In this document: piece after piece, positions 44,378 to 53,275 of the stretch
Position numbering within the stretch: the stretch's first letter is position 1
Layout: each line of letters opens with the position of its first letter
From: Myxococcales bacterium
Lineage (GTDB): Bacteria; Myxococcota_A; Polyangia; Polyangiales; Ga0077539
Direction of reading: 5' to 3'
Assembly: GCA_016793325.1 (NCBI GenBank)
Contig: JAEUKI010000089.1
Span: 42,961 to 106,960 of the forward strand
DNA length: 64,000 nucleotides
Notes under the pieces: model-generated
The model's input: the letters and a program-made list of their open reading frames with translations, nothing else
Told to the model about the DNA's origin: nothing
Databases searched by the model: none
Position numbers and translations under genes: made by a program

Positions 44378-45256
44378 ATGACATTCACGCTCGACGCGGT
44401 GGGCAAAGAGACAGAGCCCTTTACGTTCTCGTACTCGTGGAAGGACACCGCGCTCTACGCGCTCGGCGTCGGCGCGAAGGCAGACGAGCTCGACTATCTC
44501 TACGAGGGTCGCGGCCCGAAGGTGCTGCCTTCGTTCGCGGTGATCCCTGCGTTCGAGCCGGTCATGCGCGCGATCGAGCGGATCAACGGTCCGATGGACA
44601 AGGTCGTCCACGGAACGCAGCGCGTGACGCTGCACAAGCCGTTCGCGCCGTCGGCGACGCTCCACACGACGGCGACGGTCGAGGGCCTCTACGACATGCG
44701 ACGCATGACGCAGACCATCGTCCGCACGGCGACGCGCGACGCGAGCACGGGCGAGCTCGTGTGCGAGACCTTCTGGGGCATCATCTTTCTCGGCGTGAGC
44801 GGAACCAACACCGGCGACCGCCCCACGGAGAGCAAGCCGAGCCCTCCCTCGCGCGCCCCGGACTTCTCCGTCGAAGAGCGCACGCTGCCCGAGCAAGCGC
44901 TGCTCTATCGCCTCTCGGGCGACGTCAATCCGCTGCACGCGGACCCAGCGTTTCCGCTGGTCGCGCGCTTCGAGGGTCGGCCCATCCTCCACGGGCTCGC
45001 GACGTTCGGCTACATGACCCGCGCCGCCGTGCTCCGCGGACTGAACGGCGATTCATCGCGGGTGAAGTCCATCCAGGGTCGCTTCAGCAAGCCCGTTTGG
45101 CCTGGAGAAACGCTGGTCACCGAGGGATGGGTCGAGGGCTCGAGGATCTTCGCGCGCACGAGCGTGAAGGGCCGCGTCGAGGCGACCGCGGGCGACGCTG
45201 GCGCCAGTGGCGAGGGCGGCACCGTCGTGCTCTCACACTGCGCCGTAGACTTCTGA
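44378..45256 (+). CDS. MaoC-type enoyl-CoA hydratase 2
   Basis: Hydratase 2 enzymes add water to trans-2-enoyl-CoA to give (R)-3-hydroxyacyl-CoA in fatty acid metabolism. The 292-residue product has the double hot-dog arrangement: an N-terminal non-catalytic half (SYSWKDTALYALGVGAKADELDY, typical of peroxisomal MFE-2 hydratase) and a catalytic half with the signature YRLSGDVNPLHADPAFP, where D182, N184 and H187 are the catalytic set. It continues with FEGRPILHGLATFGYMTRA and RFSKPVWPGETLVTEGW. The ATG at 44378 starts directly before the conserved region. It lies 34 bp after the presenilin-like gene and 71 bp before a thiolase, fitting a small beta-oxidation unit. Confidence 0.92.
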   Translation: MTFTLDAVGKETEPFTFSYSWKDTALYALGVGAKADELDYLYEGRGPKVLPSFAVIPAFEPVMRAIERINGPMDKVVHGTQRVTLHKPFAPSATLHTTATVEGLYDMRRMTQTIVRTATRDASTGELVCETFWGIIFLGVSGTNTGDRPTESKPSPPSRAPDFSVEERTLPEQALLYRLSGDVNPLHADPAFPLVARFEGRPILHGLATFGYMTRAAVLRGLNGDSSRVKSIQGRFSKPVWPGETLVTEGWVEGSRIFARTSVKGRVEATAGDAGASGEGGTVVLSHCAVDF

Positions 45257-45327
45257 GCGACGCACACAACGCACGTTGATTTTCGCGCCGCGCGCTTCGC
45301 GGCGCACACGAAGGAGCCACTCACACC

Positions 45328-46518
45328 ATGTCTCGCCCCGAAATCGTCATCCTCGCCGCCCGCCGCACCGCGTTCGGAACCATGAGCGGCGCGCTCGAAG
45401 CCATCAACGCCAACGACCTCGCCGTGCACGCCGCCAAGGCCGCGCTCGCGGACTCGGGCGTCGACCCGAAGACCGACGTCGGTCACGTGATCGTAGGCAA
45501 CGTTCAGCAGACGTCCGCGGACGCGATCTACTGCGCGCGCCACGTCGGATTGAAGAGCGGCCTGCCGATCGAGACGCCTGCGCTCACGGTCAATCGACTC
45601 TGTGGCTCGGGCTTTCAAGCGGTGATCAACGGCGCCGAGCAGCTCATCCTCGGCGAGACCGAGTGCGTGCTCGTCGGCGGAACCGAGAACATGTCGCAGG
45701 CCCCGCACGTCCTCCGCGGCAGCCGCAAGGGCTTCGCCTTCGGAAAGGCCCCCAAGCTCGAAGACTCGCTGTGGGAAGCGCTCACGGACTCGTACTGCCA
45801 GAGCCCGATGGCCATGACCGCCGAGAACCTCGGCGCCAAGTACGAGATCACCCGCGCCGCGTGCGACGAGCTCGCGCTCACGTCGCAGAAGCGCTGGGCC
45901 GCGGCCAACGAAGCGGGCTACTTCAAGAGCGAGATCGTCGCGGTCGAACTCCAGACCAAGAAGGGCGTCGTGAAGTTCGAAGTGGACGAGCACGCGCGTC
46001 CGCAGAGCACGATCGAGGCGCTGCAAAAATTGGGGCCTGTTTTCAAGAAGGACGGGCTCGTGACGGCGGGCAACGCGTCGGGCATCTGCGACGGCGCGGC
46101 GATGCTCGTCGTTTCGACCATGGATTTCGCCAAGCGAAAGGGCTTGAAGCCCCTCGCGCGCCTCGTCGAGTGGGGCGTCGCGGGCGTCGACCCCAACATC
46201 ATGGGAATCGGCCCTGCCCCCGCGATTCGCAAGGCGCTCGAGCGCGCCAAGCTCGGCCTGGACAAGATGGACCTCGTCGAGGTCAACGAGGCGTTCGCCG
46301 CGCAGTTCTTGGCCGTCGAGAAAGAGCTCGGGCTCGACCGCGCCAAGACCAACGTCAACGGCGGAGCGATCGCGCTCGGGCACCCGCTCGGCGCGTCGGG
46401 CGCGCGAATCACCACGCACCTCGTGCACGAGCTTCGTCGTCGCGGCGCGCGCTACGGCGTCGGCTCTGCGTGCATCGGCGGCGGACAAGGCATCGCCGTC
46501 GTGCTCGAAGCGATTTGA
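45328..46518 (+). CDS. Thiolase (acetyl-CoA acyltransferase)
   Basis: Thiolases cleave 3-ketoacyl-CoA with CoA in the last step of beta-oxidation, or condense two acetyl-CoA. The protein is 396 residues, the family length, and has all active-site elements: nucleophile Cys92 in NRLCGSGFQAV, the segment GGTENMSQAPHVLR, His352 in NGGAIALGHPLGASGAR and Cys382 in GSACIGGGQGIA. The overall sequence is closest to mitochondrial ACAA2-type and bacterial acetyl-CoA C-acetyltransferases; degradative and biosynthetic forms cannot be separated here. GAAGGAG lies about 11 nt before the ATG. The preceding hydratase 2 points to a fatty acid pathway. Confidence 0.95.
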   Translation: MSRPEIVILAARRTAFGTMSGALEAINANDLAVHAAKAALADSGVDPKTDVGHVIVGNVQQTSADAIYCARHVGLKSGLPIETPALTVNRLCGSGFQAVINGAEQLILGETECVLVGGTENMSQAPHVLRGSRKGFAFGKAPKLEDSLWEALTDSYCQSPMAMTAENLGAKYEITRAACDELALTSQKRWAAANEAGYFKSEIVAVELQTKKGVVKFEVDEHARPQSTIEALQKLGPVFKKDGLVTAGNASGICDGAAMLVVSTMDFAKRKGLKPLARLVEWGVAGVDPNIMGIGPAPAIRKALERAKLGLDKMDLVEVNEAFAAQFLAVEKELGLDRAKTNVNGGAIALGHPLGASGARITTHLVHELRRRGARYGVGSACIGGGQGIAVVLEAI

Positions 46519-46636
46519 TCGCACACCGCCGCGACGCTCGAGCCCCTGAGCGAACTCACGCGCATCACACGCGTAGTCGCAGCGCGCTCGACCACATGTA
46601 GGACCGCTGCCGCGGCGTGTTTTCCAAGGTCGTTGC

Positions 46637-46665
46637 TTGTCCGAGGTTCACACGCCGCGTACACT
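46637..46665 (+). promoter_or_regulatory. Sigma-70 type promoter of the Ser/Thr kinase gene
   Basis: TTGTCC (-35, 46637-46642), a 17-bp spacer and TACACT (-10, 46660-46665) lie about 56 bp before the ATG at 46722, which has its own GAGGAAAG ribosome site. This is the best-formed promoter in the window. Confidence 0.5.
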
Positions 46666-46721
46666 CGTCGCGAGTGCCTGCCGTGTGATCAGCCGGTTTG
46701 CGCTCGCTCCCCTGAGGAAAG

Positions 46722-48533
46722 ATGGTAGCCGACAGCGCGCACTCATCGACAGCGACGGGCCCGACCACCGGCGAATATCAAACGCTGCAAGAGCTTGCGG
46801 CGGGCGGTATGGGCTCGGTGTTTCTCGCGCGAGCGATCCGCGGCCCTCATCAGGGCAAGCTCGTCGCGCTCAAGCGCATGCACCCGCACCTCGAGCGCAA
46901 CCCGCAGTTCGCGACGGGGTTCTTCGACGAAGCGTGGATCACCGCGGGGCTCAAGCACCCGAACATCGTCGACACGTACGATTGGGGCACCGACCGCGAG
47001 GGGCGCTACATCGCGCTCGAGTTCGTCGCTGGCGACTCGGCGTTGAACCTGCTCAAGGCCGTGCGCGGCCGCGGCCAGCAGATGCCGATCGACGTCGTGC
47101 TCTTCATCGTGGGCAAGACCGCTGAAGCGCTGCACGCGGCGCACGAGCTTCGCAACGAGCGCGGCGAGCTGCGCCACCTCGTGCACCGCGACGTCACGCC
47201 GTCGAACGTGCTCATCTCGCGCGACGGTCAGGTGAAGCTCATCGACTTCGGCGTCGCCAAGGCGCGCGAGCGACTGCAGAACAACACGACCACCAACACG
47301 CTCAAGGGCAAGTTCGGGTACATGTCCCCCGAGCAAGCGCGCGGCGTGAAGAACCTCGATCGCCGCTCGGATCTCTGGTCGCTCGGCGTGGTTCTGTGGG
47401 AGTGCCTCGCGGGCCGCAGGCTCTTCAAGAGCGAGAGCGAGCTCGAGATCTTGCGCATGGTCACCGAGGACACGCCCGCGTCGGTGCGCTCGGTCCGGCC
47501 CGAGGTCCCTGAGGCGGTCGATCAGCTGCTCTCCGCGGTGTTCGCGAAGAACCGCGACGATCGCTTGGGCTCGTGCGCGGAGTTCGCGGACTACCTCTGG
47601 GCCGTGTTTCGCGAAGAGGGCTACACGACCGACGAGAAGAAGCTCGCTGCGTATTTTCGCGCAGCGTTGCCCGAGCGCTGCGCGGCGCTCGACCGGTTGT
47701 CCGCCGGCGAAGACTGGGTCCTCGAGCCCACGTCCGCGGGCCCGAGCAGCGGCAGCTTCAACGGCACCGACGCGCAGTCGGGCATCGCGATGATGCAAGC
47801 GCGCCCGATGCTCTCGACGGGGAGCTTCAGCGGCGTTCCGAGCGCGCCAGGGATGAGCGCGACGGGATCGCAGGTCCATCCCGCGATGAGCTCACAAGTG
47901 ATCTACCCGGCGAGCGCGGTCACCGCGGCGCCGGTCGCCGTCGAGCAGCCGAAGAACAAGAACGGGCTCATCGTCGTCGGCGCGCTCGCCATCGCGCTCG
48001 TCTCGCTCGGCGGGGCTGCGGTGGTGGTGATGCAGTCGAGAAACGCGTCGACGCCGACCGCGACCATCGCGCAAGGGACGCCGACGCAGACCCCAGCGAC
48101 GAACACCGCGACGCCCGCGACGCCGACGAACACGCAGCAACCGACGAACGTCGCGCCGGGCGAACCGCAGCCAAACCCCGCGCAGACGAACAACGCCATC
48201 GCGCGGCCTGCGACCAACACCGGCAGCACAGCGTCAGGGCGAGCGCCCTCTCGTACGCGCCCCGGCACGCGCCAGACCACGACCGGCGCAACAACGGTCA
48301 CCCCCGAGCAGACGCAACAAGCGATGCTGCGTCCGACGGCGACACCAAACCCGCAAGGCAGCTCCGAACCCGAGCGTCCGACGACGCCAACGCAGCGCGA
48401 TCCCGCGCCGACGCGACCGGATCCGCCCGTTGTTCGCCCCACCAACCCGACGCAGAGCAATCCGACGACCAATCAGGGTACGACGGCGCCCGCGACGGGC
48501 GGCTCGGTGTGGCAGACGCGTCGGCAGTTCTAA
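46722..48533 (+). CDS. Membrane Ser/Thr protein kinase
   Basis: This 603-residue bacterial eukaryote-like kinase has an N-terminal kinase domain. The glycine-rich loop is AAGGMGSVFLA (about 26-36), the lysine VALK K51, the catalytic loop HRDVTPSNVL with D157, the DFG motif IDFGVAK (175-177), and SPEQA in place of APE. A linker rich in Ser and Gly leads to a single membrane segment at about 412-430 (GLIVVGALAIALVSLGGAAV) and an extracytoplasmic tail of Thr/Pro/Asn-rich low complexity with no sensor domain. It should phosphorylate cytoplasmic proteins. The TPR-PEGA protein and lipoprotein just downstream are candidate partners, by the common Myxococcota arrangement. Confidence 0.93.
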   Translation: MVADSAHSSTATGPTTGEYQTLQELAAGGMGSVFLARAIRGPHQGKLVALKRMHPHLERNPQFATGFFDEAWITAGLKHPNIVDTYDWGTDREGRYIALEFVAGDSALNLLKAVRGRGQQMPIDVVLFIVGKTAEALHAAHELRNERGELRHLVHRDVTPSNVLISRDGQVKLIDFGVAKARERLQNNTTTNTLKGKFGYMSPEQARGVKNLDRRSDLWSLGVVLWECLAGRRLFKSESELEILRMVTEDTPASVRSVRPEVPEAVDQLLSAVFAKNRDDRLGSCAEFADYLWAVFREEGYTTDEKKLAAYFRAALPERCAALDRLSAGEDWVLEPTSAGPSSGSFNGTDAQSGIAMMQARPMLSTGSFSGVPSAPGMSATGSQVHPAMSSQVIYPASAVTAAPVAVEQPKNKNGLIVVGALAIALVSLGGAAVVVMQSRNASTPTATIAQGTPTQTPATNTATPATPTNTQQPTNVAPGEPQPNPAQTNNAIARPATNTGSTASGRAPSRTRPGTRQTTTGATTVTPEQTQQAMLRPTATPNPQGSSEPERPTTPTQRDPAPTRPDPPVVRPTNPTQSNPTTNQGTTAPATGGSVWQTRRQF

Positions 48534-48584
48534 ACCGCCGCTCATCCGATCGACGTAGTTTTCTCGATCGATTCGTGGCGGTTT
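48532..48584. terminator. Nested palindrome after the kinase gene
   Basis: AAACCGCC (48532-48539) pairs with GGCGGTTT (48577-48584). Inside, CGATCGA (48547-48553) pairs with TCGATCG (48564-48570). It begins within the kinase stop codon. The closing GGCGGTTT gives a short U-run, so it is a plausible terminator. Confidence 0.5.
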
Positions 48585-48714
48585 GACCTGATTTCAACGG
48601 TCTCGTGTATGCCCGACGCTCGCCCAATTTCTACGACGTTCAATGCTGCCGTGGTTTAAGCGCTCACCGCGGGGGAGCGTGACGTTGTTCGTTCTTTGCG
48701 GGCGCGACCTCTGG

Positions 48715-48720
48715 TAGCGT
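48715..48720 (+). promoter_or_regulatory. -10-like element before the TPR-PEGA gene
   Basis: TAGCGT, 23 nt before the ATG at 48744, with TTCTTT 17 bp upstream as a weak -35. With the terminator-like palindrome before it, this suggests the TPR-PEGA gene has its own promoter. Confidence 0.35.
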
Positions 48721-48743
48721 GTCGACAGAGGTTTGCTCCGAGG

Positions 48744-49598
48744 ATGTCGTTGAAGAGGACTTCGTTCGCGCTCGCGCTCGCCATTGTCGCTGGTTCGTCC
48801 GTGAGCAACGCGCAATCGGTTCCGCAACCGTCGTCGCTCTTCGCGCCGTCGCTGGCGTCGACAGCGAATTTCCTCGCGGAACAGCCCGGCGCTGCGCCGC
48901 GGCGCGTGCTGGCGGACAGCCGGATTTCTCCATCGCGCAACGCGCGACCGCGACGGACACAAGCCGCGCTCGCGCAGGGCGCCGACGCACAAGCGCGCGC
49001 GCGCGCTCGCTTCGAAGAGGGCACGCGCCTCGCGGACGAGCTCCAGTGGGCGCAGGCCGCGCAGGCGTTCGAAGAGAGCTATCAGCTCTTTCCGCGGCCC
49101 AATACGCTGTTCAACCTCGGCCTCGCGCACCGCGCGCTCGGGCAGTACACCCGCGCGATCACAGAGCTCGAGCGCTTTCTGCAAGAGGGCACCCCGAGCC
49201 CCGAAGAGCGCACGCAGGTGTCCGATGCGCTCGATCAGATGCGCGGCCGACTCGCGCACTTGACCATCGTCCCGAGCGTCGAAGGCGCGCGCGTCAGCGT
49301 CGATGGAACCGCCGCCGACGCCAACACCGACCTCACGCTCGACCCGGGCAACCACGTCATCGAGATCACCGCGCAGGGCTACACTCGCTACGCGCGCACG
49401 ATCACGCTGCGCCAGAGCGAATCGCAGCGACACGACGCGCGCCTCGAGCGCGGCGGCGGCGTCTCTGCGGGCGTCGTGGTGGGCATCGTCGCGGGCGTCG
49501 TGGCCGCGGGCGTCCTCACCGGCATCCTCATCTGGCAGCTCTCGGGCGAAGAGCGTCCGTACTGCGGGACGCTCGACCAGTGCATCATGCCCCAGTGA
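48744..49598 (+). CDS. TPR and PEGA domain membrane protein
   Basis: The product has 284 residues with a signal-like N-terminus (MSLKRTSFALALAIVAGSSVSNAQS). Two TPR-like repeats follow (FEEGTRLADELQWAQAAQAFEESYQLFP and LFNLGLAHRALGQYTRAITELERFLQEG). A PEGA domain (LTIVPSVEGARVSVDGTAAD, DLTLDPGNHVIEITAQGYTR) comes next, then a C-terminal membrane segment (VVVGIVAGVVAAGVLTGILIW) and a short Cys-containing tail. PEGA domains are surface-associated beta modules often found with kinases in Myxococcota. The ATG at 48744 was preferred because it starts the signal sequence; the open frame reaches 16 codons upstream. The next gene starts 2 nt after the stop. Confidence 0.85.
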   Translation: MSLKRTSFALALAIVAGSSVSNAQSVPQPSSLFAPSLASTANFLAEQPGAAPRRVLADSRISPSRNARPRRTQAALAQGADAQARARARFEEGTRLADELQWAQAAQAFEESYQLFPRPNTLFNLGLAHRALGQYTRAITELERFLQEGTPSPEERTQVSDALDQMRGRLAHLTIVPSVEGARVSVDGTAADANTDLTLDPGNHVIEITAQGYTRYARTITLRQSESQRHDARLERGGGVSAGVVVGIVAGVVAAGVLTGILIWQLSGEERPYCGTLDQCIMPQ

Positions 49599-49600
49599 CC

Positions 49601-50314
49601 ATGGGACGATCGCGCTCGCTCCTCGCCATCACATCACTCGCTGCAGCGCTCGCGCTCGCGGCGGGCGGCTGCAAGAAGCCTCTTACGCACGTCGTCATCC
49701 GGATCGACACGGACGTCCCGATGAACGCGCTGCAAGAGCTCACCGTCCAGTGCGGCTACAACTGGGACGGCGTCGAAGACCTCACGACCGCAGGCGGCTG
49801 CGAGATCGTGATCACGCGCGGGCCCGGCTCGGGTCCTGTCAGCGCGCTCGTGTGTCTGCCCGCGTCCTTCGGGATCAGCGTCGCTCCGGGCCGCGAAGGA
49901 CAGCCGTACACGTTCGTCGTGAGCGGCGCGAGCAATCGCTATCGACACATCATGCAGATCACGCCCGTGCCCGAAGAGGTCCGGCAGCTCTCGGTGCGTG
50001 TTCACAGCAACTGCGTCGTGGCGTCGCCCGCGTCGATGGCGCACCCGTGCTCGGGCAGCAACGCGAGCTGCACGCTCTCGGAGTCGTGCATCGCGCGAGG
50101 ACAGACCTGCGGCAACGACGGGACGTGCGTGGCGCGCGCGATTCCAGCGGACCAATTGCAGGTCATTCCGCGCACAGGTCCCCCTGACGCCGCGCCGACG
50201 CGGCCCGTCAACGGGATGTGTCCGCTGACGAGCTTCGGCGCGGACTCCGGCGTGGACTCGGGGACGACCACGGACTCGGGCACGAGCGGCGACGCGAGCA
50301 ACGACGGCGGCTGA
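49601..50314 (+). CDS. Cys-rich lipoprotein
   Basis: This 237-residue lipoprotein has the lipobox AGGC (Cys24). The mature part starts with strands (THVVIRIDTDVPMNALQELTVQCGYN) and contains about ten Cys, including CSGSNASCTLSESCIARGQTCGNDGTC, suggesting disulphide-bonded loops. It ends in an Asp/Ser/Gly/Thr-rich tail. It begins two bases after the TPR-PEGA stop, so the two genes form an operon. The function is unknown. The Cys pattern suggests an exported, oxidised protein anchored in the envelope. Confidence 0.75.
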   Translation: MGRSRSLLAITSLAAALALAAGGCKKPLTHVVIRIDTDVPMNALQELTVQCGYNWDGVEDLTTAGGCEIVITRGPGSGPVSALVCLPASFGISVAPGREGQPYTFVVSGASNRYRHIMQITPVPEEVRQLSVRVHSNCVVASPASMAHPCSGSNASCTLSESCIARGQTCGNDGTCVARAIPADQLQVIPRTGPPDAAPTRPVNGMCPLTSFGADSGVDSGTTTDSGTSGDASNDGG

Positions 50315-50349
50315 GCGCGCGAGCGTCTTCAACCCGGGCGCAGGAGCGC

Positions 50350-50355
50350 TACACT
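50350..50355 (+). promoter_or_regulatory. -10 element of the LeuA-like gene
   Basis: TACACT with exactly 7 nt to the ATG at 50363, and TTCAAC (50328-50333) 16 bp upstream. No ribosome site fits between them, so the mRNA is probably leaderless. Confidence 0.45.
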
Positions 50356-50362
50356 CCCGCGC

Positions 50363-51604
50363 ATGTCGAACCTCCCCGCGCCCGACAGCGACGAGCTCAT
50401 CTACGACTGGAACCAAGTCGGTCGCCGCTATCCCCCCTTTGGCAAGGTCGAGTTCTTCGACGAGACCCTGCGCGACGGGATCCAAAACCCGTCCGTTCGC
50501 GATCCGTCCATCGAAGACAAGCTGAAGATCCTCCACCTGATGAACGACCTCGGCATTCACGCCGCGGACATCGGGCTCCCGGGGTCGAACAAGCGCGCGT
50601 TCGACGACGTCCTTCGCATGTGCCGCGAGGTGGTCGACCAGAAGCTCTCGGTGAAGATCGCGTGCGCCGGGCGCACCGTCGCGGCCGACGTGCTCCCGAT
50701 GGTCGAGATCAGCCAAAAAGCAGGCATCCCCGTCGAGGTCTACACGTTCATCGGCAGCTCTCCCATCCGCGTGCTCGCCGAAGACTGGAACCTCGAGATG
50801 CTCTTGAAGCGCTCGGCCGAGGCCATCGACGCCGGCGTCAAGAACGGCCTCGAGGTCTGTTACGTGACCGAAGACACCATTCGCTCGCGGCCCGAGGTTC
50901 TCGCACCACTATTCAAGAACGCCATCGATCACGGCGCCAAGCGCCTGTGCCTCTGCGACACCGTCGGTCACGCGACGCCCGACGGCGTGCGCAACTTGAT
51001 CAACTTTACGCGCTCGATCATCGCGGGCATGGGCGCCAACGACGTGAAGGTCGACTGGCACGGTCACAACGATCGCGGGCTCGGCCTCGTCAACGCGCTC
51101 TTCGCGATCGAGTACGGCGCCGACCGCGTCCACGGGACGGGGCTCGGCATCGGCGAGCGCGTGGGCAACACGCCCATGGAGCTCATGCTGCTCAACCTGA
51201 AGCTCGCGGGCGCGCTCGAAGGACAAGACCTCTCGAAGCTGCTCGAGTACTGCCAGACCGTGTCGAGAGCGACGGATTTTCCCGTGGCGATCAACTATCC
51301 GCTCGTGGGCGCGGACGCGTTTCGCACGAGCACGGGCGTGCACGCGGCGGCCATCATCAAAGCGCAGAACAAGGGCGATCAGTGGCTCGCCGATCGCATC
51401 TACTCGGGCGTTCCTGCGGGGATGTTCGGGCGCAAGCAAGAGATCGAGATCGGCCCGATGTCCGGCGCGTCCAACGTGAATTTCTGGCTCAAATCGCGGA
51501 ACATCGAGCCCAACCAAGAGCTCGTCCAGAAGATCATCGCGAAGGCCAAGCTGAGCGATCACGTCCTTCGCGAAGACGAAGTGCTCGCCCTCGTCAGCGG
51601 TTGA
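50363..51604 (+). CDS. HMGL-type acyl synthase, 2-isopropylmalate synthase-like
   Basis: Enzymes of this DRE-TIM metallolyase family join acetyl-CoA to a 2-oxo acid, as in leucine (LeuA) or isoleucine (CimA) synthesis. The product is 413 residues. The barrel has DETLRDGIQNPSV (the R-D metal and catalytic site, near residue 35), IGLPGSNKRAFDDV, CDTVGHATPDGV, the metal-binding WHGHNDRGLGLVNALFAIEYGA, and GTGLGIGERVGNTPMEL. The subdomain after the barrel (HAAAIIKA, IYSGVPAGMFGRKQ) is present, but the C-terminal allosteric domain of LeuA is missing. Feedback control by leucine is therefore not expected. The exact substrate is open: isopropylmalate, citramalate or homocitrate. Confidence 0.87.
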   Translation: MSNLPAPDSDELIYDWNQVGRRYPPFGKVEFFDETLRDGIQNPSVRDPSIEDKLKILHLMNDLGIHAADIGLPGSNKRAFDDVLRMCREVVDQKLSVKIACAGRTVAADVLPMVEISQKAGIPVEVYTFIGSSPIRVLAEDWNLEMLLKRSAEAIDAGVKNGLEVCYVTEDTIRSRPEVLAPLFKNAIDHGAKRLCLCDTVGHATPDGVRNLINFTRSIIAGMGANDVKVDWHGHNDRGLGLVNALFAIEYGADRVHGTGLGIGERVGNTPMELMLLNLKLAGALEGQDLSKLLEYCQTVSRATDFPVAINYPLVGADAFRTSTGVHAAAIIKAQNKGDQWLADRIYSGVPAGMFGRKQEIEIGPMSGASNVNFWLKSRNIEPNQELVQKIIAKAKLSDHVLREDEVLALVSG

Positions 51605-51617
51605 ATCACCGCATCCC

Positions 51618-52436
51618 TCAGCGACGGCGCCCGTGGCCGACGGGCTGCCAGAGCTCGTCGAGGCCCACGAATTCATACGGCTGCTGCCCTTGCGCGCGCC
51701 GCGCCTCGTTGCGCGCCGCGATCTCGGCGAACACCGCAGGCAGCGCCCGCGCCGTGCGATCGAGCGTGTCGTGAAAGAGCACCACGCCCCCGCGCGGCGA
51801 CGCTTCGAGCCCCGCGCGAAAGTTTTGAACGACCTCTTCGGGAGACCCCGACGCCCAGTCGCGCGTGTCGATCGCCCAGAACACCGGCGTCAGCCCCCGC
51901 GAGAACACCGCTCGCGACGCGCGCGAGGTGTGCAGCGCGCCGAACGGCGCTCGAAACAAGAACGTCCGCTGCCCGATCGTCGCCTCGATGGCCGCGGCGT
52001 TGCGATCGATCTCGCGGTCGAGCGCTCGCTCGTCGAGCGCGTCCATGAGCGCGTGGGTGTACGTGTGGTTTCCGATCAAGTGCCCGCGGCGCCACGTCTC
52101 GCGAAGCACCTCGCGGTTTCGCTCTGCCACTGGGCCGTCGCCGTCGAAGCGCCGCCCCACGACGAAGAACGTCGCGCGAACGCCGTGTCGATCGAGCTCG
52201 TCGAGCACGCGCGGCGTGGTCGTGTGCTCGGGCCCATCGTCGAACGTGAGCGCGATGCAGGGCCGCGCCGCGCACGGGCCGCGAATGAGACCGCCGCCGC
52301 GAAAGCGACCGACGCCCCAGAGGTTTCCGTCCGTGGGCTTGGCGCGACGCTCGTTGGCGCCCGCGCGCACGACGGCCGGCGCGAGCGCGAGGACGAGCGC
52401 GGAGATGGTCAACACAATCGACGAGCGATTTCTCAC
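51618..52436 (-). CDS. Secreted polysaccharide deacetylase
   Basis: This is a NodB-type (CE4) deacetylase of 272 residues with a signal peptide (SIVLTISALVLALAPAVVRAGA). The motifs are complete: ALTFDDGPEHTTT with D66 and D67, GNHTYTHALMD with the metal His124 and His128, RAPFGALH, WAIDTRDW and the final GVVLFHDT. It should remove acetyl groups from N-acetylglucosamine polymers such as peptidoglycan or an exopolysaccharide, outside the membrane. The start is GTG with GGAG about 8-9 nt upstream. It is convergent with the LeuA-like gene, only 13 bp apart. The gene upstream on the same strand is an orphan sdhC. Confidence 0.92.
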   Translation of the reverse strand: MRNRSSIVLTISALVLALAPAVVRAGANERRAKPTDGNLWGVGRFRGGGLIRGPCAARPCIALTFDDGPEHTTTPRVLDELDRHGVRATFFVVGRRFDGDGPVAERNREVLRETWRRGHLIGNHTYTHALMDALDERALDREIDRNAAAIEATIGQRTFLFRAPFGALHTSRASRAVFSRGLTPVFWAIDTRDWASGSPEEVVQNFRAGLEASPRGGVVLFHDTLDRTARALPAVFAEIAARNEARRAQGQQPYEFVGLDELWQPVGHGRRR

Positions 52437-52582
52437 CTATCGCAGCTCCGCTTCGGGTTCGTGACAGGCGCGAACGCTAACACCTTGCAAGCTCGTCGGT
52501 CCTCAATCGTGCCTGTCGTCCTTCAAACCCGGCTCCGCTGTCGAACACGCCCTACTCGAGCCCTCGGTCACCGCGCGGCGCC

Positions 52583-53275
52583 TCACGATCCACACACCAG
52601 AGCGCGATCGAGGCCCGGCAGCGGCAGCACGCCGCCGCACCGAAACGCGAAGTGGTACATCGTGTCGACGCCGAGCGCCCACAGCGCGATTCCCACGATC
52701 GCCGCGACCCAAGCGACCGTCGTGCGGCCGCGGTCGCTCGTGACGATCCCCCACGTGTCGCTCGCCGTGCGCAAGCCGTTGGCGAAGTGAAAGACCGTCG
52801 CGCTCAGCCCCGCGAGGTACACGCCGAACCAGAGCGGGTCCGCCAACGTGCGGTCGATCGCCCCGTAGAACTGCGACGCATCGAGCGTGGCGCGCGCCTT
52901 GGCCACGCGAAACTGCCACAAGTGCACGAGCACAAACGCGAACGCGAGCACGCCCGTCGCCCGCTGCAGCACGAACATCCAGTGCGACAAATACGGGTAG
53001 CGCGCGACGTCGAGCTTCGCGCGACGCGCGATGAAGATCCCGTAGACCGCGTGAAACACGAGCGGCGCGAAGATCCCGAGCGCCTCGAGCCACACGAGCC
53101 CAGGGAGCCGCTGGATGCGCTCGACCGCCGTCGCGAACGCGCGGCGTCCGTAGAGCGCGCTCGCGTTGGTCACGAGGTGCTCGACGAGAAACACGCCGAG
53201 CGGGAGCGCTCCGCACAGCGAGTGCGCGCGACGCAACACAAAGGGCCAACGCGAAGCCCCGACGCCCTCGCTCAT
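52583..53275 (-). CDS. sdhC: Succinate dehydrogenase cytochrome b558-type subunit (orphan)
   Basis: This di-haem membrane subunit carries electrons between the iron-sulphur subunit and quinone. The product is 230 residues with five membrane segments and His residues in the positions expected for two b haems (HSLCGALPLGVFLVEHLVTN, FHAVYGIF, VLVHLWQF, TVFHFANGLRTA). It is of the cytochrome b558 type seen in Bacillus and deltaproteobacterial complexes. Normally sdhA and sdhB follow directly. Here the next gene on that strand, 146 bp away, is a deacetylase, so the catalytic subunits are not in this cluster. The ATG overlaps the stop of the upstream Ser/Thr kinase gene (ATGA). Confidence 0.88.
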   Translation of the reverse strand: MSEGVGASRWPFVLRRAHSLCGALPLGVFLVEHLVTNASALYGRRAFATAVERIQRLPGLVWLEALGIFAPLVFHAVYGIFIARRAKLDVARYPYLSHWMFVLQRATGVLAFAFVLVHLWQFRVAKARATLDASQFYGAIDRTLADPLWFGVYLAGLSATVFHFANGLRTASDTWGIVTSDRGRTTVAWVAAIVGIALWALGVDTMYHFAFRCGGVLPLPGLDRALVCGS

